Source: PALSA-612 sp963711315 (GTDB lineage Bacteria > Actinomycetota > Thermoleophilia > Gaiellales > Gaiellaceae). From it: a stretch of 64,000 nt of DNA. Shown here one piece after another: positions 18,167 to 26,140 of this stretch. A model generated the notes under the pieces. That model was not told the DNA's origin. It saw only the letters and a program-made list of their open reading frames with translations, and did no database searches. Both the position numbers and the translations under genes were made by a program. Positions within the stretch are counted from its first letter, which is position 1; each line of letters starts with the position of its first letter. Location: the NCBI GenBank assembly GCA_963711315.1, contig CAVQDQ010000003.1, positions 496,001-560,000 on the forward strand, in the 5' to 3' direction.

Positions 18167-18188
18167 CGACAATTGCGAGACTGAGAGC

Positions 18189-19122
18189 GTGCGTGCGATC
18201 ACTCAGCGGACGGTCGGCGGGCCGGAGGTGCTCGAGCTCACCGACTTGCCGAAGCCCGAGCCGGCGCCGACGGAGGTGCTCGTACGCGTGGTCGCCGCGG
18301 GCGTCAATCCCGTGGACTGGAAGGTGCGGGCGCGGGGAGGCTTCCTCGGCGAACCGCCGTTCACGGTCGGCTGGGACGTCGCCGGCACGGTGGAGGCTCT
18401 GGGCGGAGGCGTCACGAGATTCGCTGCTGGGGGATCGGGTCTTCGGAATGCCGCGCTTTCCCAAGGCCGCAGGCGCCTACGCCGAGTACGTGACCTCTCC
18501 CTCGCGCCAGCTTGCCCGGACACCCGAGAGGCTCTCGGACGTGGAGGCCGCCGGGCTGCCGCTTGCCGGGCTCACGGCCTGGCAGGCGCTCGTCGAGACG
18601 GCCGATGTTCAGCCCGGACAGCGCGTGCTCGTGCTGGGGGCCGCCGGTGGCGTCGGTCACCTGGCCGTACAGATCGCGAAGGCGCGGGGAGCCCACGTGA
18701 TCGGCACGGCGCGCTCGGCCAAGCATGACTTCCTCGCCGAGCTCGGCGTGGACGAGGCGGTCGACTACACCTCACAGCCGGTGGAGGATGCCGTCGGCGA
18801 CGTCGACGTTGTGCTCGATCTCGTCGGGAGCGAGGAGACAGCGCGGGCACTCGGGACGTTGCGACACGGCGGCCTCTTCATCGTCGTGCCGTCGGCGGCG
18901 GGCCTCGACACGCTACGGGAGGCCGCAGGGGACCGCGTTCGCGTCACCGGCATCCTCGTCGAGCCCGACCGGGCGGGCCTCGAGGCGATCGCCGCTCTCG
19001 TCGAGACGGGCGAACTGCGCCCGCACGTCGCGCAGACGTTCCCGCTCGAGGAGGCAGGCCGTGCGCACGAGGCGGGCGAGACCGGCCGCACACAGGGCAA
19101 GTTGGTGCTTACGATCCCCTAG
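18189..19122 (+). CDS. NADP-dependent medium-chain reductase (quinone oxidoreductase family), one frameshift
   Basis: The product is about 310 residues starting at a GTG (RAITQRTVGGPEVLEL). N-terminal GroES-like segments are AAGVNPVDWKVRARGG and VGWDVAGTVEALG. After a phase change near 18427, where one base is extra, the frame continues with GDRVFGMPRFPKAAGAYAEY and the Rossmann motif VLVLGAAGGVGHLAVQIAKA. The C-terminal QTFPLEEAGRAHE is typical. No zinc ligands are present. It is divergent from the dikinase operon and directly followed by an esterase-like gene. The substrate is unknown; reduction of an aromatic ketone or enone would fit the context but is not shown. Confidence 0.88.
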
Positions 19123-19845
19123 ATGGCCCGCTTCGTCCTCGTCCACGGCGCCTTCGGCGGGGGATGGTGCTGGGAGCCCGTGATCAACCCGCTGGAGGCC
19201 GCGGGACACACCGTCGAAGCCTTCGACCTACCGGGCGGCGGAAACGACGACACGCCTGTTGCCGATGTCACGCTCGAGAGCTGCGCGGCGCGTGTCGGCG
19301 ACGTGCTCGCGCGCAGGCCCGAGCCCGCAGTGCTTGTCGGCCACAGCATGGGCGGCATCGTCATCACGCAGGCAGCGGCGAACTGGCCCGACCGCGTCGC
19401 CTCGTTGGTCTTCGTCTGCGCATTCATGCCCGCGAACGGCCAGAGCCTCATCGATCTGGCGAGCCTCCCGGAGAGCGACGACCTGATCCAGGCGAACCTC
19501 GTCATCGAGGGCGATCCGCCGGTTGCGTCGCTCCCCGCCGAGGTGACCGCCGAGGTGATCTACAACGGCTGCACGAGCGAGCAGACGGCCTGGGCCGTCG
19601 CTCGTCGCGGCGGTCAGCCGGTCGCACCGTACGCCACGCCCGTGAGCATCGACGACGAGCTGATGGCAACGATCCCGCGCTACTACGTGCTGGCAGAGCA
19701 GGACCGGGCGATGGCTCCTGCCCTCCAGCGGCGGATGATCCGCGAGCACCCGTGCGAGCGCGTGTTCGAGCTCGACGCGGACCACGCGCCGTACCTCTCC
19801 GCGACGGACGAACTCGTTGCAGCGCTGCTCGAGATCGTCGCCTAG
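19123..19845 (+). CDS. Alpha/beta hydrolase (methylesterase / hydroxynitrile lyase-like)
   Basis: An intact 240-residue hydrolase. The oxyanion loop LVHGAFGGGWCWEPVI, the nucleophile elbow VLVGHSMGGIVI (serine near residue 72) and the C-terminal histidine in ELDADHAPYLSATDELV form a plausible triad, with aspartate in LAEQDRAM. The layout resembles plant-type methylesterases and small bacterial esterases rather than PcaD, which has a different N-terminus. It abuts the reductase gene and overlaps the convergent ligM end by 4 bp. A hydrolase is needed in Hpe/Acv-like pathways to cleave an aroylacetate intermediate, so this is one candidate; the assignment is a guess from context. Confidence 0.88.
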   Translation: MARFVLVHGAFGGGWCWEPVINPLEAAGHTVEAFDLPGGGNDDTPVADVTLESCAARVGDVLARRPEPAVLVGHSMGGIVITQAAANWPDRVASLVFVCAFMPANGQSLIDLASLPESDDLIQANLVIEGDPPVASLPAEVTAEVIYNGCTSEQTAWAVARRGGQPVAPYATPVSIDDELMATIPRYYVLAEQDRAMAPALQRRMIREHPCERVFELDADHAPYLSATDELVAALLEIVA

Positions 19846-21236
19846 GCGACGCCTGCCTTTGTTCGCCAGCCTTCGGCGTACGACGTCCGGGCGACCTCGG
19901 AGTACGGACACGGGCTGACGACCACTCGAATCTGAGCCTGGCCGTGTCGCTCGACCACCGGCTTCGACGAGCCTCTGTCCTCCTCGCCCCAGACGAGTGT
20001 CAGCTCGGCGCCGATCGGCACGTCGACGTCGACGTAGCCCAGCGAGAGCATCGAGCGCTCGTTGTAGCTGTAGCCCGAGAAGGTCGAGAGACCGACGAGC
20101 TCGCCGTCGTGGAGCAGCTTGTCGTGCGGCCAGGTGGCGTAGTTCGAGAGGGGCAGGTTGATGTACTTCGCGGCGTCGCCCTTCTCGAACAGCGTGCCCA
20201 TCGCGTTGGCGACGTCCTCGCCGCTCCACGCGAGGGTGACCTTGCGCCGCTTCGGCTCGTCCCCGATCGCCTCGAGCGCTTCGCGCCCGACGAAGTCGTG
20301 GTCGAACTTCACAAACGGCCAGTAGCCGAGGTCGTGCGGCGTCGCGTAGTAGTCCGAGATGTCGTCTGCGTAGTAGCTGCCGCCGAGCGAGCCGGTGCCC
20401 TCATAGCCCTCGGCCGGCAGCCACTCACGGTACGCCTTCAGCTCGTCCCCGGTGAAGATGGCCGGCAAGGGACAGGGGATCCATCCGGACTCGAGAGTGT
20501 TTGTGGCATAGACGCGGGAGCCGACCTGACAGAGGCCGTAGTCCTCGCCGGCCTCGACGATCGCCGCGCGAACGTCTTCCCGCTCGGCCCAGGGGCCGAA
20601 CAGCTCGAGACCCGGCACACCGGACATGCCGTGGTGGAGCGCCCGAACAGCCTTGCCCGCGATCGTGATCTCGCCCATGTTGAAGAACTTGATCTCGGGC
20701 AGGGACCCGCCAGTCGCCTGCGCCAGAACGTCCATCGCGGTCGGGCCTTGCACCTGAAAGCGGTACAGCTCGCGCCCGCCGGAAGGGTTGACGGCCGTGC
20801 GCTCGTCCCGCGACACGGTCACGTCGTAGTCGCCGGTCTCGGCGTGGTACTGGACCCAGTTGTGCGCCGAGGGACGTCCCACGAGTCGAACGCTGTTCTC
20901 ACCCATGAAGAAGAGGATCCCGTCGCCGATTACGTATCCGTCGCCTTTACACGCCACGAACTGCTTTGCCTTGTTGACCGCGAAGTTCTCGAACGAGTTC
21001 ACGCCGAGCGCCGACAGGAGCGTGATCACATCGGGCCCTTCGACGCGGAGATCGGTCATGTGATGCGACTGATCGAACAGCGCCGACGTCTCGCGCCAGG
21101 CCACCTGTTCGTCCATCCAGTTCGAGAACTCGCTGGGGACGCCCGGATAGACGTAGGGGCCGATCTGCGAGTTCCGCGCCATCTCGACCGGGTTGCCGGC
21201 CGCCTGCAGCTTCTCTTCGAGGCTCTTGTGAGTCAT
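19842..21236 (-). CDS. ligM: Tetrahydrofolate-dependent aryl O-demethylase (vanillate/syringate type), copy 1
   Basis: A complete 464-residue GcvT-fold protein. The N-terminal NPVEMARNSQIGPYVYPGVP and QTSALFDQSHHM-like region, the central NWVQYHAETGDYDVTVSRD and the C-terminal TLVWGEEDRGSSKPVVERH are the hallmarks of LigM/DesA/DmdA-type enzymes, which move a methyl group from a methoxyarene to tetrahydrofolate. Vanillate gives protocatechuate; 3-O-methylgallate gives gallate. It is the last gene of an operon and immediately follows metF (ATGA overlap), the same partnership seen in Sphingobium SYK-6, where MetF recycles the methyl-THF. Substrate preference cannot be read. Confidence 0.9.
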   Translation of the reverse strand: MTHKSLEEKLQAAGNPVEMARNSQIGPYVYPGVPSEFSNWMDEQVAWRETSALFDQSHHMTDLRVEGPDVITLLSALGVNSFENFAVNKAKQFVACKGDGYVIGDGILFFMGENSVRLVGRPSAHNWVQYHAETGDYDVTVSRDERTAVNPSGGRELYRFQVQGPTAMDVLAQATGGSLPEIKFFNMGEITIAGKAVRALHHGMSGVPGLELFGPWAEREDVRAAIVEAGEDYGLCQVGSRVYATNTLESGWIPCPLPAIFTGDELKAYREWLPAEGYEGTGSLGGSYYADDISDYYATPHDLGYWPFVKFDHDFVGREALEAIGDEPKRRKVTLAWSGEDVANAMGTLFEKGDAAKYINLPLSNYATWPHDKLLHDGELVGLSTFSGYSYNERSMLSLGYVDVDVPIGAELTLVWGEEDRGSSKPVVERHGQAQIRVVVSPCPYSEVARTSYAEGWRTKAGVA

Positions 21237-22069
21237 CTCGGCGTGACCTCCGTGTGAATGAGGGGACGAATGCTATTCGTGGCCGGGTGTTTCTCCCGCT
21301 CCCAGCGCCACGTATCCAGGAGGCGGTTGAACGTCACGTAGTGGAAGCCGTCGATGCTCAGCTCTGCATCATCCATGTGCGGCGCGAGCGCGTCGACCAG
21401 ACGGTCGGCTGACGACTTCGAGAGGCGGAACAGGTTCCTGATCCCGCCCTGCTTTCGGAGATACTTCAAAGACGGCCCCACGCCGACGCGCGCCGAGATC
21501 TCGAGCAGTCGGCGGCGGTCGACAATTCCCGGCACGGAGACGTGCACAGGGAGATCGAGGCCTTGCTTGCGAATCGAGCGAACCCAGTTCAGGAGGACGT
21601 TCGGGTCATAGCAGAGCTGCGTTCCGATGTAGTCCGCAACGCGACTCTTTTCGCGGAGCGCCTGCGCGAGCGTTGGCTCGTCGATCAGCGGATGCCCTTC
21701 TGGATAGCCGGCGATCCCGATCGTCGGCGGCCGCTGCGGATGCTCGACGAGGAGGGGCAGCAGCTCGATCGCAGAAACGTACGGGCCCTCGGGTGGCGTC
21801 TGGTCGCCGCCCACGACGAAGGCGTCGTCGACCCCCGCTTCCGAAAGCGCCGCCAGCGTCCCGTCGAGATGCTCCCGGCTGCGCACCATCCGCGCCGCCA
21901 GGTGCGCAGTCACGGTGTGCCCGAGCTCCTTGAGGCGCGCCGCGACCGCAACCGTGTCGTCGAGCGTGTGCGTCGGCGAGGCGGTCACCGTCAGCCACAC
22001 GCGCTCGGGAAGCTCCCGAGCTTCTTGCTCGCCCTTGCCGAAAGGAAGGATCTCGAAGCGCGCGCTCAT
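21233..22069 (-). CDS. metF: Methylenetetrahydrofolate reductase
   Basis: A 278-residue TIM-barrel protein of the MetF family, starting at the ATG that overlaps the dioxygenase stop. Typical segments are VWLTVTASPTHTLDDTV, HLAARMVRSREHLDGTL, VGGDQTPPEGPY and the flavin-site region VADYIGTQLCYDP. In methionine metabolism MetF makes methyl-THF, but coupled to LigM it is expected to run in reverse and return methyl-THF to methylene-THF. Position between an extradiol dioxygenase and ligM supports that catabolic role. Intact. Confidence 0.9.
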   Translation of the reverse strand: MSARFEILPFGKGEQEARELPERVWLTVTASPTHTLDDTVAVAARLKELGHTVTAHLAARMVRSREHLDGTLAALSEAGVDDAFVVGGDQTPPEGPYVSAIELLPLLVEHPQRPPTIGIAGYPEGHPLIDEPTLAQALREKSRVADYIGTQLCYDPNVLLNWVRSIRKQGLDLPVHVSVPGIVDRRRLLEISARVGVGPSLKYLRKQGGIRNLFRLSKSSADRLVDALAPHMDDAELSIDGFHYVTFNRLLDTWRWEREKHPATNSIRPLIHTEVTPR

Positions 22070-23022
22070 CGCGCGGCCTCGACGTCCGGCGTGCCGTAGG
22101 TGTGGAAACTCTCGATCGTCTGCACGCCCCAGTACTGGCCGCGCGCGCGTTCCGCCGACGTCCAGACGATCGGCTCGAAGTCCGGGTCGTAGACGAAGTA
22201 GCCGCCCGTCGTCACCTCGATCCGGTTCCCGCCCGGCTCGAAGCCGTAGAGGAAGAACCCCTGCGCGACGCCGTGCTTCGAGGGCGCGGCCTCGATCGGG
22301 ACACCGTTGTCGACGAACAGGTCGGCGGCGCGGAGGCACTCCTCGCGAGTGTCCACCCAGAACGCGAGATGGTGCAGCCGGCCGCCCGCCCCGTACGCAT
22401 CGGCGACGTAGATGAGCTCGTGCGCAGCGATCGAGAGGCTCATCCAGGCGCCACCCTCGGTGCCGTCGTCGCGCTGGATCCTCTCGTAGAGCCGGTAGCC
22501 GAGGATGTCCTCCGCGAAGACTCGGTTCGCTCGCACGTCCGCTGCCAGCACGTTCACGTGGTCGAGCCGTTTGACGGCCGCGCCACGCCCCACGTACCGC
22601 TGGGGCTGGTTGCGCCACGCGGGCTTCAGGTGCTCGGGCGGCGCATAGCGCTCCGCCTCGTAGTAGAGCTCGAACACGTGGCCGTCCGGGTCTGTGAAGC
22701 GATAGGCCGGCCCGTGACCGACGTCGCCTTCGATCCAGCCCGTGCCGAGCCCGGACCTCTCGATGGCAGCGACCCGCCGCTCGAGCGCCTCCGGGCTCCA
22801 CGCGCGTAGCGCCAGGTGGCCGAGACCTGCTTGCGGCGACTCGGTCAGCTTCAAGCTGTAGCGGAGGTAGTCGCCCCAGCCGCGGAGGTACACAGACTGG
22901 CCCTCCCGCGCCTCCTCCTCCATGCCGAGCACATCGACGAAGAAGCGCAGGCTCTCGTCCGCCTCCGGCGTCAGGAGCTCCGCGTGCCCGATCCGGGCGA
23001 TGTCGTGGAGAGCTTCGGTCAT
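22066..23022 (-). CDS. Extradiol ring-cleavage dioxygenase, VOC (type I) family
   Basis: A 318-residue two-domain protein in the catechol 2,3-dioxygenase family. The three iron ligands are visible: histidine in IGHAELLTPE, histidine in RLHHLAFWVDTREE and glutamate in GGNRIEVTTGGYF. The N-terminal domain carries a second, non-catalytic VOC module. The start overlaps the metF stop side and the aldolase end, so it is embedded in the O-demethylation operon. Known relatives cleave catechol, homoprotocatechuate or, in Paenibacillus, protocatechuate at the 2,3 bond. Here a gallate, 3-O-methylgallate or protocatechuate substrate is inferred from the neighbouring GalB- and GalC-like genes. Confidence 0.9.
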   Translation of the reverse strand: MTEALHDIARIGHAELLTPEADESLRFFVDVLGMEEEAREGQSVYLRGWGDYLRYSLKLTESPQAGLGHLALRAWSPEALERRVAAIERSGLGTGWIEGDVGHGPAYRFTDPDGHVFELYYEAERYAPPEHLKPAWRNQPQRYVGRGAAVKRLDHVNVLAADVRANRVFAEDILGYRLYERIQRDDGTEGGAWMSLSIAAHELIYVADAYGAGGRLHHLAFWVDTREECLRAADLFVDNGVPIEAAPSKHGVAQGFFLYGFEPGGNRIEVTTGGYFVYDPDFEPIVWTSAERARGQYWGVQTIESFHTYGTPDVEAAR

Positions 23023-23639
23023 GACTCGACGAGCCTTCGCAGGTCGTCGAGGTCGTAGGAAAGCGCCCCGGCCTCGAGCTTGACTCGCTTCTCTCGCTCG
23101 CGCTCGGCCCGGTCGCGAGCCGCCGACAGCACCTCGTCGACTCGTTCCTGCTCGACGACGACGGCGCCGTCCACATCGAGCACGACCACGTCTCCCTGCC
23201 GGATGGTCGCGCCGCCGACCTCCACCGGCTCGCCGATGGCGCCCGCCATGCGCTTGTCGGCGCCCCGCACGCGCACGTAACGCGCCCAGATTGGCAGTCC
23301 GACCTCCCCCAGGTCTTCGAGATCACGCACGGCTGCGTCGACGAGCAAGGCGGCGACGCCGCGATGCTTCGCCTGAGTCGCCAGCAGCTCGCCGACAAGC
23401 GCTACCGGGCGAGGCTCGGGCATCGTCAGCACGAGCACCTCACCAGGCTGCGCCTCGGCGACGGCGGCGTGGACCATGAGGTTGTCGTCCTGGCCGCAGC
23501 GCACCGTCCTGGCCGGGCCGGCCGCGCGCGAGCCGGGCAGGACCTGCACGAGATCGACGTCGACAACGGGGGCTCGCGCCGCCGCTTCGTGAACTGTCGC
23601 GCTCCCCAGAGCCGCCAGCTCGTCATACGCGTCGCTCAC
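23019..23639 (-). CDS. RraA-family aldolase (4-hydroxy-4-carboxy-2-oxoadipate / HMG aldolase-like)
   Basis: The 206-residue protein has the RraA fold: the N-terminal GSATVHEAAAR, GPARTVRCGQDDNLMVHAAVAEAQPGEV-like central part and the metal-site region LLVDAAVRDLEDL. Members include RraA regulators and the class II aldolases LigK, GalC and ProA that split 4-carboxy-4-hydroxy-2-oxoadipate into pyruvate and oxaloacetate, the last step of protocatechuate 4,5- and gallate-cleavage pathways. The arginine and aspartate of LVDAAVRD match the catalytic pair of these aldolases. The neighbouring extradiol enzyme and GalB-like gene favour the aldolase role. Confidence 0.88.
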   Translation of the reverse strand: MSDAYDELAALGSATVHEAAARAPVVDVDLVQVLPGSRAAGPARTVRCGQDDNLMVHAAVAEAQPGEVLVLTMPEPRPVALVGELLATQAKHRGVAALLVDAAVRDLEDLGEVGLPIWARYVRVRGADKRMAGAIGEPVEVGGATIRQGDVVVLDVDGAVVVEQERVDEVLSAARDRAEREREKRVKLEAGALSYDLDDLRRLVES

Positions 23640-24349
23640 AGGGCATCCACCACCTGAGGCGTCATGCGCTGGAACGCCTCTGCATAACGAATCGCGGCGT
23701 TCCCCGAGGAGCGGCGCGCGTGGTTTCCCCGCTGCTCGGCGCGCTGGTCGTAGTACGTGTGCAGGTAGGCCTGGGCCTTCATCTCGGCCATTGCTGCGCG
23801 CTTCTGCTCGATCACGGACGTGATGTCGACGAACGTCGTCGGCGTGAAGTTGCAGAGCTCGGGCTGGTGCGGCTCGAACAGGAGCAGCTCAGGAGGCTGG
23901 ATCGTCTCGAACGCGCTCGCTACCCCGGCGCCCGCCGCGAGCGCGCGCGCTCGCTCGACGGCGTGGAAGGCGATCGCGTGGTCGGGGTTGAACGGGTCCC
24001 GATCCGTGTGCGTGACGAGCACGTCCGGCGCGTGCTCGCGGATCCGGTCGGCGAGCGCGACGAGCGCGTCGCTGCCGATCTCGAGCGGATAGTCGCCGAG
24101 GTCGAGGCACTCGAACTCGGCGCCGACCGCGGCGGCTGCTCGTTCAGCTTCGCCGTGGCGAATCTCCTTCACGCGCTCCACGGTTTGGCCGGGCTCCTTC
24201 CACAGCTCCCCCGATTCGCCCTGCTCGCCGTACGAGAGCGCGAGCACGTGCGCGCTTCCGCCCGCGGACGTCGTGACCGCGATCGCGCCGCCCGCGCGCC
24301 AGACGAAGTCGGCGCTGTGCGCGCCGACCACGAGCAACCGTCTACTCAT
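23636..24349 (-). CDS. PIG-L/LmbE-family protein, GalB-like hydratase candidate
   Basis: An intact 237-residue protein with the LmbE-fold start LLVVGAHSADFVWRAGG and the later HTDRDPFNPDHAIAFHAVERA metal-site segment. Most relatives are zinc N-deacetylases, but Pseudomonas putida GalB, a 4-oxalomesaconate hydratase, belongs to the same family. The AHSADFVWRAGG variant, which replaces the usual AHPDDE, together with an RraA-type aldolase gene directly downstream, makes the GalB role the better guess. It overlaps both neighbours by 4 to 8 bp. If correct, it hydrates the ring-cleavage product before aldol cleavage. Confidence 0.85.
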   Translation of the reverse strand: MSRRLLVVGAHSADFVWRAGGAIAVTTSAGGSAHVLALSYGEQGESGELWKEPGQTVERVKEIRHGEAERAAAAVGAEFECLDLGDYPLEIGSDALVALADRIREHAPDVLVTHTDRDPFNPDHAIAFHAVERARALAAGAGVASAFETIQPPELLLFEPHQPELCNFTPTTFVDITSVIEQKRAAMAEMKAQAYLHTYYDQRAEQRGNHARRSSGNAAIRYAEAFQRMTPQVVDAL

Positions 24350-25274
24350 CGCCGGCCAGCCGCCGCGAGTGAGTGACGATCATCTCGCGCACTTCGTCCT
24401 CGTCGAAGGCAGCGCCGAGCAGCCTGTCGGCCCACAGGGCAAGGCCGTCTTCGACCGGCGGGTAGTCGGGATTTCCGCAGTCGCTCGAGAAGATGGTCCG
24501 CTCGACACCGACTGCTCGTACGCCGTCAAAGACGTGCTCCCACGTCGCCTTGCCGCTCTGCGGCGTCGTCAGACAGCGCTCGAGGAGGCATCCCCGGGCG
24601 GCGAGCGCGGCCTGGTCTTCCAGGGAGAAGTCCTGGCAAGGGAACTCGGGATGCGTCACGACGACGTGCTCGACGCCCTCCTCGAAGGCCCCGTCGACGA
24701 CGGCGAACGCGTCGTCACGTGCCAGGTGCCCGGTGGCGAGAATCAGCCCGTGGCGTGCAATCGCGCGAAGCACGTCGCGCGTCTCCGGCAGCAGTACGCC
24801 GTTCGAGTCGGTGACGTCGACGGGCTCGACGCTCAGGCCGAGTCCGCGCAGCTCGTGCTGGAGCGTGGCCCACTGCGGCACCTTGTCGCCCGGCTTAGGC
24901 TCCGTGCGCCCGGCGGTCTCCGCGGGCGAGTCGACCGTCGGCATCCAGACGATCCTCGCCCCCTCGCGCGCAGCGATCTCGACAGCGAGTGCGTTCATGC
25001 CGCCGACCGCCCAGTTGAGCGTCAACGTGCCGATGGCCCGGACACCCGGGACGAGCGAGGAGACGATCTGGGCGCGCTCGGCCGTCGAGGTGTAATGCGA
25101 CTTGAGCCCGAACCCCGCGAGACCCACCTCGGCGAAGCGATGCGCGAGTGCAACGTCATCGATCCGCCGCCGTGGCACGTCCGGGGAGACGTGGACGTGG
25201 AGGTCGTACGCGCCCTGGACGATCACCCGCGCCCGCTCGCTCGGTCGGGCCTCCCGATCGGTCTGCGTAGCCAT
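24342..25274 (-). CDS. DUF6282-type metal-dependent hydrolase (amidohydrolase-like)
   Basis: A 310-residue protein starting at the ATG at 25274 (the frame is open further upstream but only through the neighbouring gene). An HxH metal motif occurs in YDLHVHVSPDVPRR, and further histidines lie in ILATGHLARDD and HVVVTHPEFPCQDF, with an aspartate in TIFSSDCGNPDYPP, the ligand order of amidohydrolase-superfamily barrels. The family has no settled function. In this operon it could act as a lactonase comparable to LigI (2-pyrone-4,6-dicarboxylate hydrolase), which is also an amidohydrolase. That is inference from position between the GalB-like gene and a dehydrogenase. Confidence 0.85.
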   Translation of the reverse strand: MATQTDREARPSERARVIVQGAYDLHVHVSPDVPRRRIDDVALAHRFAEVGLAGFGLKSHYTSTAERAQIVSSLVPGVRAIGTLTLNWAVGGMNALAVEIAAREGARIVWMPTVDSPAETAGRTEPKPGDKVPQWATLQHELRGLGLSVEPVDVTDSNGVLLPETRDVLRAIARHGLILATGHLARDDAFAVVDGAFEEGVEHVVVTHPEFPCQDFSLEDQAALAARGCLLERCLTTPQSGKATWEHVFDGVRAVGVERTIFSSDCGNPDYPPVEDGLALWADRLLGAAFDEDEVREMIVTHSRRLAGDE

Positions 25275-25284
25275 CGCGCCGACC

Positions 25285-26037
25285 CTAACCTTGGTCCGCT
25301 CCCGAGAGCTGGGCGAGCAATGCTGCGCTGGCAGCGGCGATCCGGGGCTCGACGCCGAGCTCGAGCAGCAGCTCGCGTGCCGCATCCATCTCGTCAACGC
25401 GACGGCCTGCGTGTTTACGACTGCCTTCGACGAGACGATCGAGCAACGGCTCGCCGATGACGCCGGCGATCTCGCCCCGCAGCCAGTCGGCGTGACCTGC
25501 GCGCTCCGCACCGTCGAGGCTCTCGATCGCGGACGCGGCCAGCCCCTTCATGAAGACCGATCGCAGCAGCTTCATCTCGGCAGCGTCGCCTGCGCGCTGC
25601 GAGACGACCTCGATCGACATGCCCAACGGACGCAAAGCTGCCGCGAACGCCTCGGCCCCGGGGCCGGAGGCGAGGGCGGGCGTGCGTAGACCTCTTTCCG
25701 GCACGGGGCCGAGCAGCGCGACGTCGGCGAACCGCCGACCAGCAATCGCCGCCAGCTCCTGCTTCATCGCTGGGGAAGCAGTGTTGAGATCGGCGTAGAT
25801 CGCCGCTTCGCCGAGCGCCGGCAGCGCGGACTCCGCAGCCGCCACAGCCGAGCTCGCGGCGTTCGCGCTCAGCACGACGTCGGCGCCGGCGACCGCGTCC
25901 TGCGCCGAGCTCGCCGATCCGCCTCGGGCTGGATCGGGGTCGTAGCCGCGCACGCCGGCGCCGGCCGCAGCGAGATCGGCGGCGAGCCGGCCGCCTGCCT
26001 CACCCAGGCCGAGTACTGCAATCTCTGCCACGCTCAC
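25285..26037 (-). CDS. NAD(P)-dependent dehydrogenase with DUF1932 C-terminal domain
   Basis: Starting at the GTG at 26037, the 250-residue protein opens with a Rossmann motif (IAVLGLGEAGGRLAADLAAAG) and resembles 6-phosphogluconate/3-hydroxyisobutyrate dehydrogenases. The C-terminal half, with GDAAEMKLLRSVFMKGLAAS, is of the DUF1932 type, where the lysine lies in the catalytic helix. It is the first gene of the ligM operon and lies about 100 bp from the divergent gntR gene. It might oxidise the hemiacetal form of a ring-cleavage semialdehyde, the role of LigC in other pathways, but LigC is a different family. Function uncertain. Confidence 0.85.
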   Translation of the reverse strand: MSVAEIAVLGLGEAGGRLAADLAAAGAGVRGYDPDPARGGSASSAQDAVAGADVVLSANAASSAVAAAESALPALGEAAIYADLNTASPAMKQELAAIAGRRFADVALLGPVPERGLRTPALASGPGAEAFAAALRPLGMSIEVVSQRAGDAAEMKLLRSVFMKGLAASAIESLDGAERAGHADWLRGEIAGVIGEPLLDRLVEGSRKHAGRRVDEMDAARELLLELGVEPRIAAASAALLAQLSGADQG

Positions 26038-26097
26038 GACCCGGCGTCTCCTTCCTTTCTCGTCTCGTTCGCTTGCTCGCTGTGGAACTAAAACAGG

Positions 26098-26121
26098 ATT
26101 GTTGACGATCTTCGCAACGAT
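26098..26121. promoter_or_regulatory. Candidate GntR operator (site A) in gntR/ligM-operon divergent promoter
   Basis: ATTGTTG (26098-26104) and CAACGAT (26115-26121) form an imperfect dyad with a 10-bp spacer, 20 bp before the gntR start. The minus-strand reading GATCGTCAACAAT differs by one base from GATCATCAACAAT in the promoter at 29916-29928, and the CAACAAT core recurs at 45392-45398. Confidence 0.5.
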
Positions 26122-26140
26122 ACGGCAGTATGGTGCCGCC

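Noticed and set aside
16772..18184. 470-codon plus-strand ORF
   Set aside because: Antisense shadow of dikinase copy 1, with low-complexity valine/arginine/leucine composition and no domain pattern.
19123..19845. PcaD enol-lactonase
   Set aside because: The hydrolase has the short methylesterase-type N-terminus and lid pattern, and it lies outside the pca operon on the other strand.
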